Notes: generated from the sequence alone by a model not told the origin. 18,630 bases of DNA from an uncultured Prevotella sp. (GCA_900554835.1 USJD01000058.1:1-18630); one strand, 5' to 3'. Positions 7,391-15,024 are shown, counted from the stretch's first letter. Translations and numbers: made by a program.

Positions 7391-8635
7391 ATGAAGAGAA
7401 TACTATTTTTAATGGTCGCTTTATGTGCATTGGGGATAGAATCTAGAGCCATCGTGGTGCAAAAGGTTTATTTGAAGGATGGATCGGTTCTTAATGGTTA
7501 TATTCAACGACAGGAAGGTGACGGAAAACTCACTATCCATACGGATAATGCAACCATCTGTATCAACAATGGCAAGGCTGCTGTTGCAGGAGAACAGGCT
7601 TATGGTGAGAATGCACTAAGCCAAGCTTGGAAGGAATGGGCTGAGAAAAACGATGAGTTTCAGGGAGTTAAAGGCAACAGAACGTTGTGGCTTGGTAATG
7701 TACTAGTCAATGGTGTGATGAAGGCGTCGATGGTTAAAATTCTTGAGAGCGGCGCTACCGTCAAGTATTTGGAAATGAGCCCTAATACTTATAAAGTGGA
7801 TTGGAAAAATGTAAAGGCTATCAAGGGCGATAAGCGAAACAAAACGGCCTTGTCGGGCATTAACAGAATCTATCAGTTAAGGAATGGTGAACAATGTGAA
7901 GGACAGTATGCTGAGGAAACAGATACAACATTGAGTCTCTATCTTGCAAATGGAAGTGTTCGCTCGTTCAAGATAGATGATGTAATAAAGTATGTTTTTA
8001 AGTCTATCAATCCTAATCAATCCTTGTTTGAGCAAAGTCCACTTATTGACATCGTGAAAACTAATCATGCTGAATATCGTGGCGTGATTATAGAGCAAAA
8101 TTATTCTTCCAAGAAGGATAATGAAAACTACGTGTTGATAAGTTTGGAGTCTGGGGCAATACAGAGTGTTAAGGTTTCGGATATTGTTGAGACAATGAAA
8201 GAGGAAAACAAGCAGTATAGTCCAAAGTTCGACATCGTACTGAATCCTGATGAGGTGGTTGTCAACCGTTTGCCTGTGGAATATGTCAAGGTTGCGGAAG
8301 TGGACGGAGTGCTTGTCCTAGACAGTTTAAGTCATAAGGTTGTTATGCAGAAAGATAATTTGAAACCAACTCAGATTGTTGTTGAGAGTAATCTTTCTGA
8401 TGGTAAAAACATTGATATGTGGCAACTGGTAAAAGTAACCAAACTGGCAAGTAAAAAGAAAACCACTTATCAGTTTACTTATAAGGATTTGGTTAACTCA
8501 GTGGTTCATGCCAAGAAAATAGAAAAGAGTGTAAACAATACCACACGCATGGAATATCAGGTGGAATTGACAGGAGTGTATGCTCTTTACGATGCCCAAG
8601 GCAAACGGGCGATACCAATTATCGTTAAGAAATAA
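7391..8635 (+). CDS. Secreted beta-repeat protein of unknown function
   Basis: I do not recognise a named family. Residues 1-20 are a Sec signal peptide (MKRILFLMVALCALGIESRA), so the product is exported, probably to the periplasm. The mature part seems to contain about four degenerate repeats of roughly 45-50 residues, near 24-66, 98-150, 160-205 and 219-270. Each has the pattern [KR/N]-x-G-x-x-x-x-G-x-[IVY], then alternating hydrophobic residues, a Gly turn, and a closing [VF]-K-[IV]-x-D-[IV] (for example KIDDVIKYVFK and KVSDIVETMK). This suggests small beta-barrel or SH3/Sm-like units. The 280-414 region is also beta-rich and ends in KK. It begins 6 bp after the protease fusion, so it may be its periplasmic partner, substrate or sensor. 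Export is well supported; function is not. Confidence 0.8.
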   Translation: MKRILFLMVALCALGIESRAIVVQKVYLKDGSVLNGYIQRQEGDGKLTIHTDNATICINNGKAAVAGEQAYGENALSQAWKEWAEKNDEFQGVKGNRTLWLGNVLVNGVMKASMVKILESGATVKYLEMSPNTYKVDWKNVKAIKGDKRNKTALSGINRIYQLRNGEQCEGQYAEETDTTLSLYLANGSVRSFKIDDVIKYVFKSINPNQSLFEQSPLIDIVKTNHAEYRGVIIEQNYSSKKDNENYVLISLESGAIQSVKVSDIVETMKEENKQYSPKFDIVLNPDEVVVNRLPVEYVKVAEVDGVLVLDSLSHKVVMQKDNLKPTQIVVESNLSDGKNIDMWQLVKVTKLASKKKTTYQFTYKDLVNSVVHAKKIEKSVNNTTRMEYQVELTGVYALYDAQGKRAIPIIVKK

Positions 8636-8656
8636 ATATCCTAAAATCGTGAGCAA

Positions 8657-9298
8657 ATGAACTTAAGAGAAGTTACTATTGGTCGTTCAAGAGATTGTGA
8701 TATTTTCCTAGACCCACGTTGTCAATACGCAAGTGGGCATCATGGTGTAATCTATTCTGATGGCAACCAATTGATGTTTAGAGATACGAGCAGTAATGGT
8801 ACAATGATTAATAATATTAGCGTGCGCCATCGAGCTGTGCCTATTAAGCGTGGTGATATTATCATGCTTGCAGGTAAATATCAGTTGAATTGGAACCAAA
8901 TAGATTCCTTCTTCCCTTATGCTCAGCAACGACCGGTAGACATGGGAACTATAATAGAGAGAAGTCCAAGTGTGCTTTCCCTGGAAAATTCTACTGATGT
9001 ACTCAACAAGTGGAGTTGGGGAGCCTTTGGACTTTATCCTATTTGGGGGTTGTTTAATGGATGCTGGTGGAGCATCTTGGTATCGTTCTTCTTGGGTTTC
9101 TTGTATCCGATTCCTAATGTCATTTTTGGTATTTATGGTAACAGATGGGCATGGCATAACCGTACTTGGCGCGACATGGCAGACTTTACTTCTACACAGT
9201 CTAAGTGGACTGTGTGGGGGATAGTCTTTGCTTGTCTGGGATTGTTGTCTTTCTTGTTGTTGATATTCCTCTATGTGGGAATATTGATGGCTTTGTAA
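8657..9298 (+). CDS. FHA-domain protein fused to a DUF2628-like membrane domain
   Basis: An N-terminal FHA domain (about 1-80) shows IGR at 8-10, SGHH at 26-29 and SSNGT at 45-49. The Arg of SRxH is missing. A linker (85-117) contains MGTIIERSPS, a threonine motif like those in the soluble FHA protein. The C-terminal half has aromatic-rich hydrophobic segments at about 121-160 and 185-212. The pattern W-x-W-G-A-F-x-x-x-P-I-W-G, then GIYGNRWAWHNRTW and W-x-x-W-G-I, is typical of small DUF2628-like membrane proteins whose function is unknown. FHA fused to this kind of domain is uncommon in my experience. It lies 21 bp after the beta-repeat gene and 9 bp before PP2C 2. A membrane adaptor controlled by kinase 3 and PP2C 2 is a reasonable inference. 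Confidence 0.82.
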   Translation: MNLREVTIGRSRDCDIFLDPRCQYASGHHGVIYSDGNQLMFRDTSSNGTMINNISVRHRAVPIKRGDIIMLAGKYQLNWNQIDSFFPYAQQRPVDMGTIIERSPSVLSLENSTDVLNKWSWGAFGLYPIWGLFNGCWWSILVSFFLGFLYPIPNVIFGIYGNRWAWHNRTWRDMADFTSTQSKWTVWGIVFACLGLLSFLLLIFLYVGILMAL

Positions 9299-9307
9299 TT
9301 ACATAAT

Positions 9308-10777
9308 ATGTTTATTCTTCAATCTAATATAATTCCTCTTCTTGGAGTAGCAGAGACAAAGCAAGGAGGACGACCGGAGAACCAAGATGATTTGGGCTTT
9401 GTAGAGACTCCCTTAGGCTTCTTGCTCGTAATTTGTGATGGCATGGGTGGCGGACCGGGTGGAAAAACAGCCTCTTACATTGCAAAATACGAAATCATGA
9501 AGTCGCTATGTGAATGCGACCCCCAAATGCAGCGTAGCAGTGCTTTAAGAATGGCTATTGGTAAGGCTAATGATGCGCTTGCTGATAAGGTAAGGCAGGT
9601 GCCTGCTCTGGCAGGTATGGGTGCCACATTGGTCGCTATTCTGATTAACCGACAATCGGCAGTTATCGCTCATGTAGGCGATAGTCGTTGTTATCGAATT
9701 CATAAAAAACAGATGGTGTTTTGTACACAAGACCATTCTTTAGTCGGAGAATTGGTTCGGAAAAAAGTACTGACACCAGAGCAAGCTCGTACTTCTCCAC
9801 AATCAAATGTTGTATCGAGAAATCTAGGTCATCCTGTCAATAATTTACCTCAGATAGATGAGGTGCCTTTTAAGAAAGGTGATCGCTTTGTACTTTGTAC
9901 CGATGGTGTTTGGGGCGCTATGCCTCATGAAATGCTTTTAAAAAGGTTAGTCGCTAAAGATGCAATAAAGAAAATTGTGGGTAATTTGTCTTTGGAGATA
10001 GACCAAATAGGTTTTTCGAAAGGTGGTCATCACGACAATCACACTTTGGGAGTTATTGAACTACAATGCGACTCTTTGATGAAAGACAAAATGGATTTCT
10101 ACAAAAGAATCTTACTAATATTCTCTTTGTTAGTGATAGCTGTTGGAGTGATATTTTTCTTTCCAACAAAAAAGAATGTTACTAAGCCTGTAGCTTCAAG
10201 TTCTGGAGTATCAACTTCTATGGGAGGAACTGAAGTCGAAAGTGGAGAGCAACAACCAACAACGAACTCTTTACATCTAAATGATTCTGTAAAACTAAAA
10301 TCTATCGAAGACATAAAGGATAGTCTGCGAAAAGACTCAGCTAAGCATATAGATAAGACTTCAAGAAAAGATTCTGTAAATAAGAAGGGACAAACTTTAC
10401 AGGAAAAGAAAGTAAATAAAACTAAGACCATTTGCAAATCGTTGGATAAAATAAACGAGCATTTGGACTCTATGCAGTCTTGTAAAGGCAAAAATCTTGG
10501 GGAGGTTAAAGCTAAAAACGAGAAGTGCTTAGAAAAAATCAATAAATTATTAAAACAAATTAAAGATAGAGACATACCTTCTACAGAAGAATCTGTGTGG
10601 AAGGGAACAAAACAATATATAGCTAAAAATGCAGATGTGATGGTAAAAGAATCCAAAAAGAAAAATGGTTTTTATGTCACAGACGCGGAAGCAAGAACTG
10701 TAATTAAAACAGTTAAAAAGAAAGTTGAACATTTAAATAATATCATAAAAAATGGCAATGATAAGACTTCAAGGTGA
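9308..10777 (+). CDS. Membrane-anchored PP2C-family phosphatase 2 with long coiled-coil tail
   Basis: PPM/PP2C Ser/Thr phosphatase paralogous to the one at 4147. Motifs are RPENQD (22-27), DGMGG (44-48), GMGAT (103-107), HVGDSR (122-127), LCTDG (196-200) and HHDN (241-244); the metal-binding aspartates are conserved. A TM helix lies at about 267-286. The outer tail of about 200 residues, probably periplasmic, is Lys/Ser/Asp-rich with repeated KDS units (IKDSLRKDSAK, RKDSVNKK) and coiled-coil-like helices (375-420, 455-482). It is much longer than in PP2C 1. Codons in the tail are more A-rich than in the catalytic part, consistent with fast drift. The last 26 bp overlap the start of kinase 3, so phosphatase and kinase are probably translationally coupled. 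Confidence 0.92.
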   Translation: MFILQSNIIPLLGVAETKQGGRPENQDDLGFVETPLGFLLVICDGMGGGPGGKTASYIAKYEIMKSLCECDPQMQRSSALRMAIGKANDALADKVRQVPALAGMGATLVAILINRQSAVIAHVGDSRCYRIHKKQMVFCTQDHSLVGELVRKKVLTPEQARTSPQSNVVSRNLGHPVNNLPQIDEVPFKKGDRFVLCTDGVWGAMPHEMLLKRLVAKDAIKKIVGNLSLEIDQIGFSKGGHHDNHTLGVIELQCDSLMKDKMDFYKRILLIFSLLVIAVGVIFFFPTKKNVTKPVASSSGVSTSMGGTEVESGEQQPTTNSLHLNDSVKLKSIEDIKDSLRKDSAKHIDKTSRKDSVNKKGQTLQEKKVNKTKTICKSLDKINEHLDSMQSCKGKNLGEVKAKNEKCLEKINKLLKQIKDRDIPSTEESVWKGTKQYIAKNADVMVKESKKKNGFYVTDAEARTVIKTVKKKVEHLNNIIKNGNDKTSR

Positions 10778-12179
10778 AACGGAAAAACAGCTCGGTGTTT
10801 ATTATCAGTTGAGTTCTGATGAGAAACCATTGGGCGAAGGCGGCATGGGTAAGGTATACCGTGGCATCTGTGTGAATAAGAGAACAGGTGCTACTCGTGA
10901 TGTTGCCATCAAGTTTATGTTTGATGACCTTCCTGCTAGTGCTTATGAAAGAGCTAGGCGTGAGGCTGAAATTCAACTGAGAAATGACAACTTGGTAGAG
11001 ATGCTTGGTTTTATTGAAACCAAGGAAACTGATGGACATGGTAACATGATAAGACATTGCCATGTTATTAGTGAACTCTTGACAGGCGTATCGCTTTCTG
11101 ATGTGTTGGAGGGAAAGACCAAAGACCGTAATGGTGAGGATGTTCCTTTTGCGGTAAAGATGTTGCAAGATTATAAGAATGACCCAGAACATTTTGCCGT
11201 AGTAGTTGTAATCAATGTTCTTTCAGGCTTGATGGCATTGCATGATGCAGGTTATATACATCGAGATATTGATCCTTCTAACATTATGCTTACAGTAGAT
11301 GGACATATTAAGTTGATAGATTTTGGTATTGCCAAGCAAATGAACAACTTGACTACAGGTGATAAGGCTTTGACTGTTGCTGGCAAGTTTATGGGTAAAC
11401 CAGAATATGCAGCTCCCGAACTAGTCTTGGGTGACTTGAGTCATCAAAACCAGACTACAGACATTTATGCGGTGGGAATTCTTCTGTATCAATGTATCGT
11501 AGGTCATACTCCTTTTGAGGGTGCAAGGCATGAGATTTTGGAGAAGCAACTGAAGGCAAAGATGCCATTGGGCAAAGTTCATAGCAAGGCAATTCGAAAT
11601 ATTATAGCAACTGCCTGCCAAAAGAAACAAGACTTACGTTATCAAACATCTTCACAAATGCGTGTAGCGTTGGAAAGTATCAATGGCTTGAAGCCTTCCG
11701 CTTCACCAAAGATAAAGGTTGCAATCTTTGGAGCGGTAGCAGCTGCATTGTTGCTGATGGTTGTAGTGGTTGGAATCGTAAAGTACAAGCACGACCAAGA
11801 GGTTGCGCAAACAGAACTGATGCAACAAAAACAGCAGCAAACAGAATTGAAGGCTCAAGTTGATGCAAAGTTATCACAAGTTAATAGATACCTTACCCTT
11901 GCTCAAAGTGAGGAGGAAGATAATGCTGAGCAAAACTTATTGTCGGCTTATACTATCTTAAAGGACATAGAGAAGTTGACGGCTCATCATACTGATATGG
12001 ATAAGGTGAATACCGAGGTGCAATTTAAGAAAAAGAAAATTCTCACAGATTTGGATTCTGCGCAAGTGCTTTTGGCTAAACAAGCTAAGGAACTGGAAGA
12101 AATCGGAGAGATGGAATTGTCGGAATCATATAAGAAGAGAGAAAAAGTAATTATAGATTTTAAAAACAAAAGCAAATGA
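10752..12179 (+). CDS. Transmembrane Ser/Thr protein kinase 3 (HRDID variant) with coiled-coil tail
   Basis: Hanks-type kinase, paralogue of kinase 1. The key residues fall at the same positions: K54 (VAIK), HRDIDPSN 170-177, DFG 190-192, GKPEYAAPE 215-223. It carries the same paired substitutions, Asp174 for the catalytic-loop Lys and Lys216 for the P+1 Thr. A TM helix lies at about 321-345. Residues 349-475, probably periplasmic, are Gln/Lys/Glu-rich and coiled-coil-like (MQQKQQQTELKAQVDAKL), with no resemblance to the TPR-like tail of kinase 1, so inputs likely differ. I chose the ATG at 10752 over the one at 10758 because the N-terminus then aligns with kinase 1 from residue 1 (IQG/LQG at 6-8). 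It overlaps PP2C 2 by 26 bp, and its stop overlaps the next start as ATGA. Confidence 0.92.
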   Translation: MAMIRLQGETEKQLGVYYQLSSDEKPLGEGGMGKVYRGICVNKRTGATRDVAIKFMFDDLPASAYERARREAEIQLRNDNLVEMLGFIETKETDGHGNMIRHCHVISELLTGVSLSDVLEGKTKDRNGEDVPFAVKMLQDYKNDPEHFAVVVVINVLSGLMALHDAGYIHRDIDPSNIMLTVDGHIKLIDFGIAKQMNNLTTGDKALTVAGKFMGKPEYAAPELVLGDLSHQNQTTDIYAVGILLYQCIVGHTPFEGARHEILEKQLKAKMPLGKVHSKAIRNIIATACQKKQDLRYQTSSQMRVALESINGLKPSASPKIKVAIFGAVAAALLLMVVVVGIVKYKHDQEVAQTELMQQKQQQTELKAQVDAKLSQVNRYLTLAQSEEEDNAEQNLLSAYTILKDIEKLTAHHTDMDKVNTEVQFKKKKILTDLDSAQVLLAKQAKELEEIGEMELSESYKKREKVIIDFKNKSK

Positions 12180-12850
12180 GAACAAATAGAATTGTTAGAT
12201 TGATATGTATGCTAGTTGTTTTGCTCTGTTCTATTACTGTTTCTGCTCAAACGAGTGGCGATAAGTTGTTTCTTGAAGGGCAAAAGTTACAGCAGAAAAT
12301 GACAGTTGACGCTCAGTCATCTGCCATCAAAAAGTTTAGAGCGGCAAAGGTTGTCTATACCACAACCGACAAAAAAACTATGTGTGATAATCAGATTGCC
12401 ATCTGTAGCAGAAATATTACAACATTAAAAAAGTCAAATGCTAGAGGTGGAAGAAAACCTGTTAGAAAAGGCGTAAGTGCTAAAAAACGTTTGAATGTGG
12501 AAGAAGATTCGGTGACAGAAGAGAAACCTCAAAGAGTAAATGTAGAGCTCTCTTTGTCGGAGTCTAGACTTGATTTTAAAAGTAATCCGAAAGAGGGTGC
12601 TATCCAAATTGTAAATGTAGCATGCAATATGGAAAAGATAGAAATATCTTCGAAACCAGACTGGGTTACTGTAGATGTTGCCAAAAAAAGATTGTTTGTA
12701 AGTGTGCAGGAAAATAATACTACAGATGAAAGATCAGGTGTAGTACGTGTAAAGTGTTACGATAAAGAAGCAGATTTAGTAGTAAATCAATCGAAGCCTT
12801 CTGCATTTAAATCCATAGGTAAGTTATTTAAGAAGAAAAAGGAAAACTAA
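12176..12850 (+). CDS. Secreted protein with C-terminal BACON-like domain
   Basis: A signal peptide covers residues 1-25 (hydrophobic core RLICMLVVLLCSITVSAQ). Residues 27-85 are helical and resemble a single TPR-like unit (DKLFLEGQKLQQKM, then AIKKFRAAKVVYTTTD). A basic linker at 88-106 is rich in Arg/Lys/Gly. Residues 123-206 match the BACON fold pattern: LSLSESRLDF, then PDWVTVD, LFVSVQENNTTDERSGVVRV and ADLVVNQ. BACON domains are common in Bacteroidetes surface proteins; binding to carbohydrate or mucin has been proposed, but the domain often acts as a spacer. The C-terminus is Lys-rich. Its start overlaps the kinase 3 stop (ATGA) and its stop abuts the next ATG, so all three are likely translationally coupled. 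It may be an external partner of the kinase; that is inference. Confidence 0.83.
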   Translation: MRTNRIVRLICMLVVLLCSITVSAQTSGDKLFLEGQKLQQKMTVDAQSSAIKKFRAAKVVYTTTDKKTMCDNQIAICSRNITTLKKSNARGGRKPVRKGVSAKKRLNVEEDSVTEEKPQRVNVELSLSESRLDFKSNPKEGAIQIVNVACNMEKIEISSKPDWVTVDVAKKRLFVSVQENNTTDERSGVVRVKCYDKEADLVVNQSKPSAFKSIGKLFKKKKEN

Positions 12851-14227
12851 ATGAAATTTGGTTATTACATATTTGGCGTATTATTGATATTCTTGCCATG
12901 TAAGGTTCTTTCTCAGACGGTTGTATGGCAAATGAAACCAAGCAATTATAGTGAAATCAGTCATCTGGTGAGCGACTTATATGTCGCGAAAATAAATGAA
13001 AAAGTTGGCTTGGTTCGAGATGATGGCTCCATTGTAGCTCCGATAGCGAATGAACATATTAGTGATTTTTACGAAAATAAGTCTCTGGTTACTTATATCG
13101 ACGGACAAAAAGAGTGCGTGAGGGGAGTCTTGATGGACGATGGCAAATACAATGCCTTCTCAGCAAAGTACTATACGCTTTCTGGACAAGCGTTTTATTC
13201 TGACGGATTGTTGTCGGTAGCAGATACACAAGGTAGACTAGGCTATGTGGATGTTTATGGAAATAAAGTCTTGGGGTTTGATGGTAAGTATGATAAGATA
13301 AAACCTTTTACGGAGGGATATGCGGCTGTATTTAAAAACAAACGATATTCTTTGATAGATAAAGTTGGAACTCCTGTGTCTTTCACTTTTAAGGGGGTCG
13401 CAGAACTCTATGGAGGAACCAATGTGGTTATGGGTAAGGCTTACGTATGGGATACAAATGGCAAATTGTATGCTTTTGATACATCTCAAGGTGGAACTTG
13501 CGAACCTGTGAAATGGCCTAGTAGTAAGGTGCTTGATTATCTCTATCGTTTTGCAGCTTTGTCAGATAAGTCAAAAGAAGTGCCTTTTCAAAAGGTTAAT
13601 AATGGAGGGAAAAAAGGCATAGCTCCAGAGTTGATAAACAACTTGTATGGATTTAGTCTTGGGAATGGAGTGGTAATACCTGCTCAGTTCTCAAAAGCTA
13701 ATCAATTTGAAGATGATTTGTCTGTGGTATGTCTAAATGGAAAGTATGGAATATTGAGATATATAGATGGCCAAAGTTTCCGAATTACAGGTACAAGTTC
13801 CTCTACTGGTTATTATGCAGGAGAAAAGGTGAAATGTAGTTTCCAATTAATAGTTCCTCCTTCGTGGGTAGGCAAAGTGCTTGATGTAAAAATGAAGAAC
13901 GGTGAACAAGATATTCCTCTTGTACAATCAACAAAAGGATATGTTTTTGATATTTGTCCAAATAGAGATAAATATTATTTCATGGTCGAAATTGCTAGTG
14001 AGGACTTGCTGCTATATAAAGTTTCTATACCTTTTACCTTTGTGAAGAAGGTACGATGTCCTGTTTGCAAGTTAGATGTAACCCAATGTAGGTATCGTGG
14101 AAAACATCCTGAGCCAGAAAGAAAATCGACAGGAAAAGAAAATCATGAAGTGCAGAGGAAAACAGAGAAAGTTTGCCCTACTTGTGGTAAGAAGATAAGT
14201 GAGTGTAAGTATCAAGGAGTGCATTAA
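12851..14227 (+). CDS. Secreted WG-repeat protein with two C-terminal Cys3His motifs
   Basis: Residues 1-22 form a signal peptide (ending KVLSQ). The body contains degenerate WG-type repeats, for example EKVGLVRDDGSIVAP (50-64), GRLGYVDVYGNKVL (128-141), KNKRYSLIDKVGTPV (162-176) and GKYGILRYIDGQ (297-308), interspersed with F-x-E-G/D-x-x-x-V turns. Residues 318-400 look like a beta-sandwich. The C-terminus carries two copies of CPxC-x6-C-x-Y-x-G-x-H, at 403-419 and 442-458; the second His is the final residue. Identical spacing in both suggests zinc binding or, outside the cytoplasm, paired disulphides. A linker rich in Lys/Glu separates them. WG repeats are thought to mediate protein or ligand binding. 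It directly abuts the BACON gene and is the last gene of the dense run. Confidence 0.82.
   Translation: MKFGYYIFGVLLIFLPCKVLSQTVVWQMKPSNYSEISHLVSDLYVAKINEKVGLVRDDGSIVAPIANEHISDFYENKSLVTYIDGQKECVRGVLMDDGKYNAFSAKYYTLSGQAFYSDGLLSVADTQGRLGYVDVYGNKVLGFDGKYDKIKPFTEGYAAVFKNKRYSLIDKVGTPVSFTFKGVAELYGGTNVVMGKAYVWDTNGKLYAFDTSQGGTCEPVKWPSSKVLDYLYRFAALSDKSKEVPFQKVNNGGKKGIAPELINNLYGFSLGNGVVIPAQFSKANQFEDDLSVVCLNGKYGILRYIDGQSFRITGTSSSTGYYAGEKVKCSFQLIVPPSWVGKVLDVKMKNGEQDIPLVQSTKGYVFDICPNRDKYYFMVEIASEDLLLYKVSIPFTFVKKVRCPVCKLDVTQCRYRGKHPEPERKSTGKENHEVQRKTEKVCPTCGKKISECKYQGVH
14057..14224 (+). repeat. Duplicated Cys3His knuckle motif (in WG-repeat gene)
   Basis: Two copies of C-P-x-C-x6-C-x-Y-x-G-x-H are encoded at 14057-14107 and 14174-14224. 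The spacing C-x2-C-x6-C-x5-H is exact in both. The paired C/C/C/H pattern fits a small metal-binding knuckle. It is unusual at the end of a protein with a Sec signal peptide. Confidence 0.7.
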
Positions 14228-14265
14228 CGGAAATATAAATTATATTAATTTAAATATTTAAGATT

Positions 14266-14997
14266 ATGAAAAAATTATCATTTACATTGATGGCGTTGCT
14301 GTTTGTTATGCCTACGTTCGCTCAAAGTGATGATGGCGAAGAAATTGGTAATGTAGTAAAGGCAAAAAACAATGCTTTTTTCTTAGGACCAAAAGCTGGT
14401 GTCACTATGACTACGATGACCCAACCAGATGAGGGTAAATTGTTCGATAAAAGTGATATCGGTTTCTCTGCAGGCTTAGCTTTGAAAACGAGATTTGGAA
14501 AAGCTACTCCTAACTCTGAGGGAGGTACAGGTTTCGTAGGGCTAGGCTTGGAGTTAAAGTATACGCAGAATAAAGCGAAGACAATCGCTACAGATGAGAA
14601 CGGAAATCAAAATGCGAGCCTGTCTGTGAGCTATTTCGAGGCTCCAGTTTATGTGCAATTCTATCCAATGGCAAAGTCTAACGCCATGAATAATTTGTAT
14701 ATTGAGGTTGGAGCGGCTTTCGTTGGTACATTGAGTCGTTCACCTAAGACCTTGACGGTGTATGAACCAAGTGCAGATTATTCTCAGGTAACTTATAAGT
14801 TGGATGCAGATGGAAGTAAATTGAAAGGTATGGATGTTCGTCCAATGGCTGGCATTGGTTACACTATTCCTGGTACAGGACTTGATATCAATGCTCGATA
14901 CTATTTGGGAATGAGTAAGATGGCTGAGAATTTCAAGTCAAAGATGAATACATTGGAGGTGTCGCTTTCTTGGATGTTCAATATTGCTAAGTTTTAA
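14266..14997 (+). CDS. Outer-membrane beta-barrel-like exported protein
   Basis: A signal peptide covers residues 1-20 (MKKLSFTLMALLFVMPTFAQ). The mature part alternates polar and hydrophobic residues in strands separated by Gly/Asp/Asn turns (FFLGPKAGVTMTT, VGLGLELKYTQN, FEAPVYVQFYP, LYIEVGAAFVGTLS, MAGIGYTIPG, LDINARYYLGMS). It ends with a strand closing in Phe (SLSWMFNIAKF), typical of outer-membrane barrels of the PorT-like/OMP_b-brl type in Bacteroidetes. The size (223 mature residues) suits an 8-stranded barrel. It follows the WG-repeat gene after a 38-bp AT-rich gap with no visible terminator, so it may be the distal part of the same transcript. What it binds or exports is unknown. Confidence 0.8.
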   Translation: MKKLSFTLMALLFVMPTFAQSDDGEEIGNVVKAKNNAFFLGPKAGVTMTTMTQPDEGKLFDKSDIGFSAGLALKTRFGKATPNSEGGTGFVGLGLELKYTQNKAKTIATDENGNQNASLSVSYFEAPVYVQFYPMAKSNAMNNLYIEVGAAFVGTLSRSPKTLTVYEPSADYSQVTYKLDADGSKLKGMDVRPMAGIGYTIPGTGLDINARYYLGMSKMAENFKSKMNTLEVSLSWMFNIAKF

Positions 14998-15024
14998 TGT
15001 TTAACAATAAAAAAGTAGAATACA

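Noticed and set aside
10099..10656. A 185-codon open frame on the minus strand
   Set aside because: It lies opposite the A-rich tail of PP2C 2; its Phe/Ser/Leu-rich product is what the complement of Lys/Asp/Glu codons gives. Other minus-strand frames in the window are shadows of the same kind.
777..12179. A type VI secretion or PASTA-kinase/cell-division cluster
   Set aside because: No Tss/Hcp/VgrG genes, PASTA repeats, FtsW/RodA or penicillin-binding protein genes are present.
14228..14265. A terminator or promoter in the AT-rich gap before the barrel gene
   Set aside because: No GC-rich inverted repeat and no TAnnTTTG box are visible in these 38 bp.
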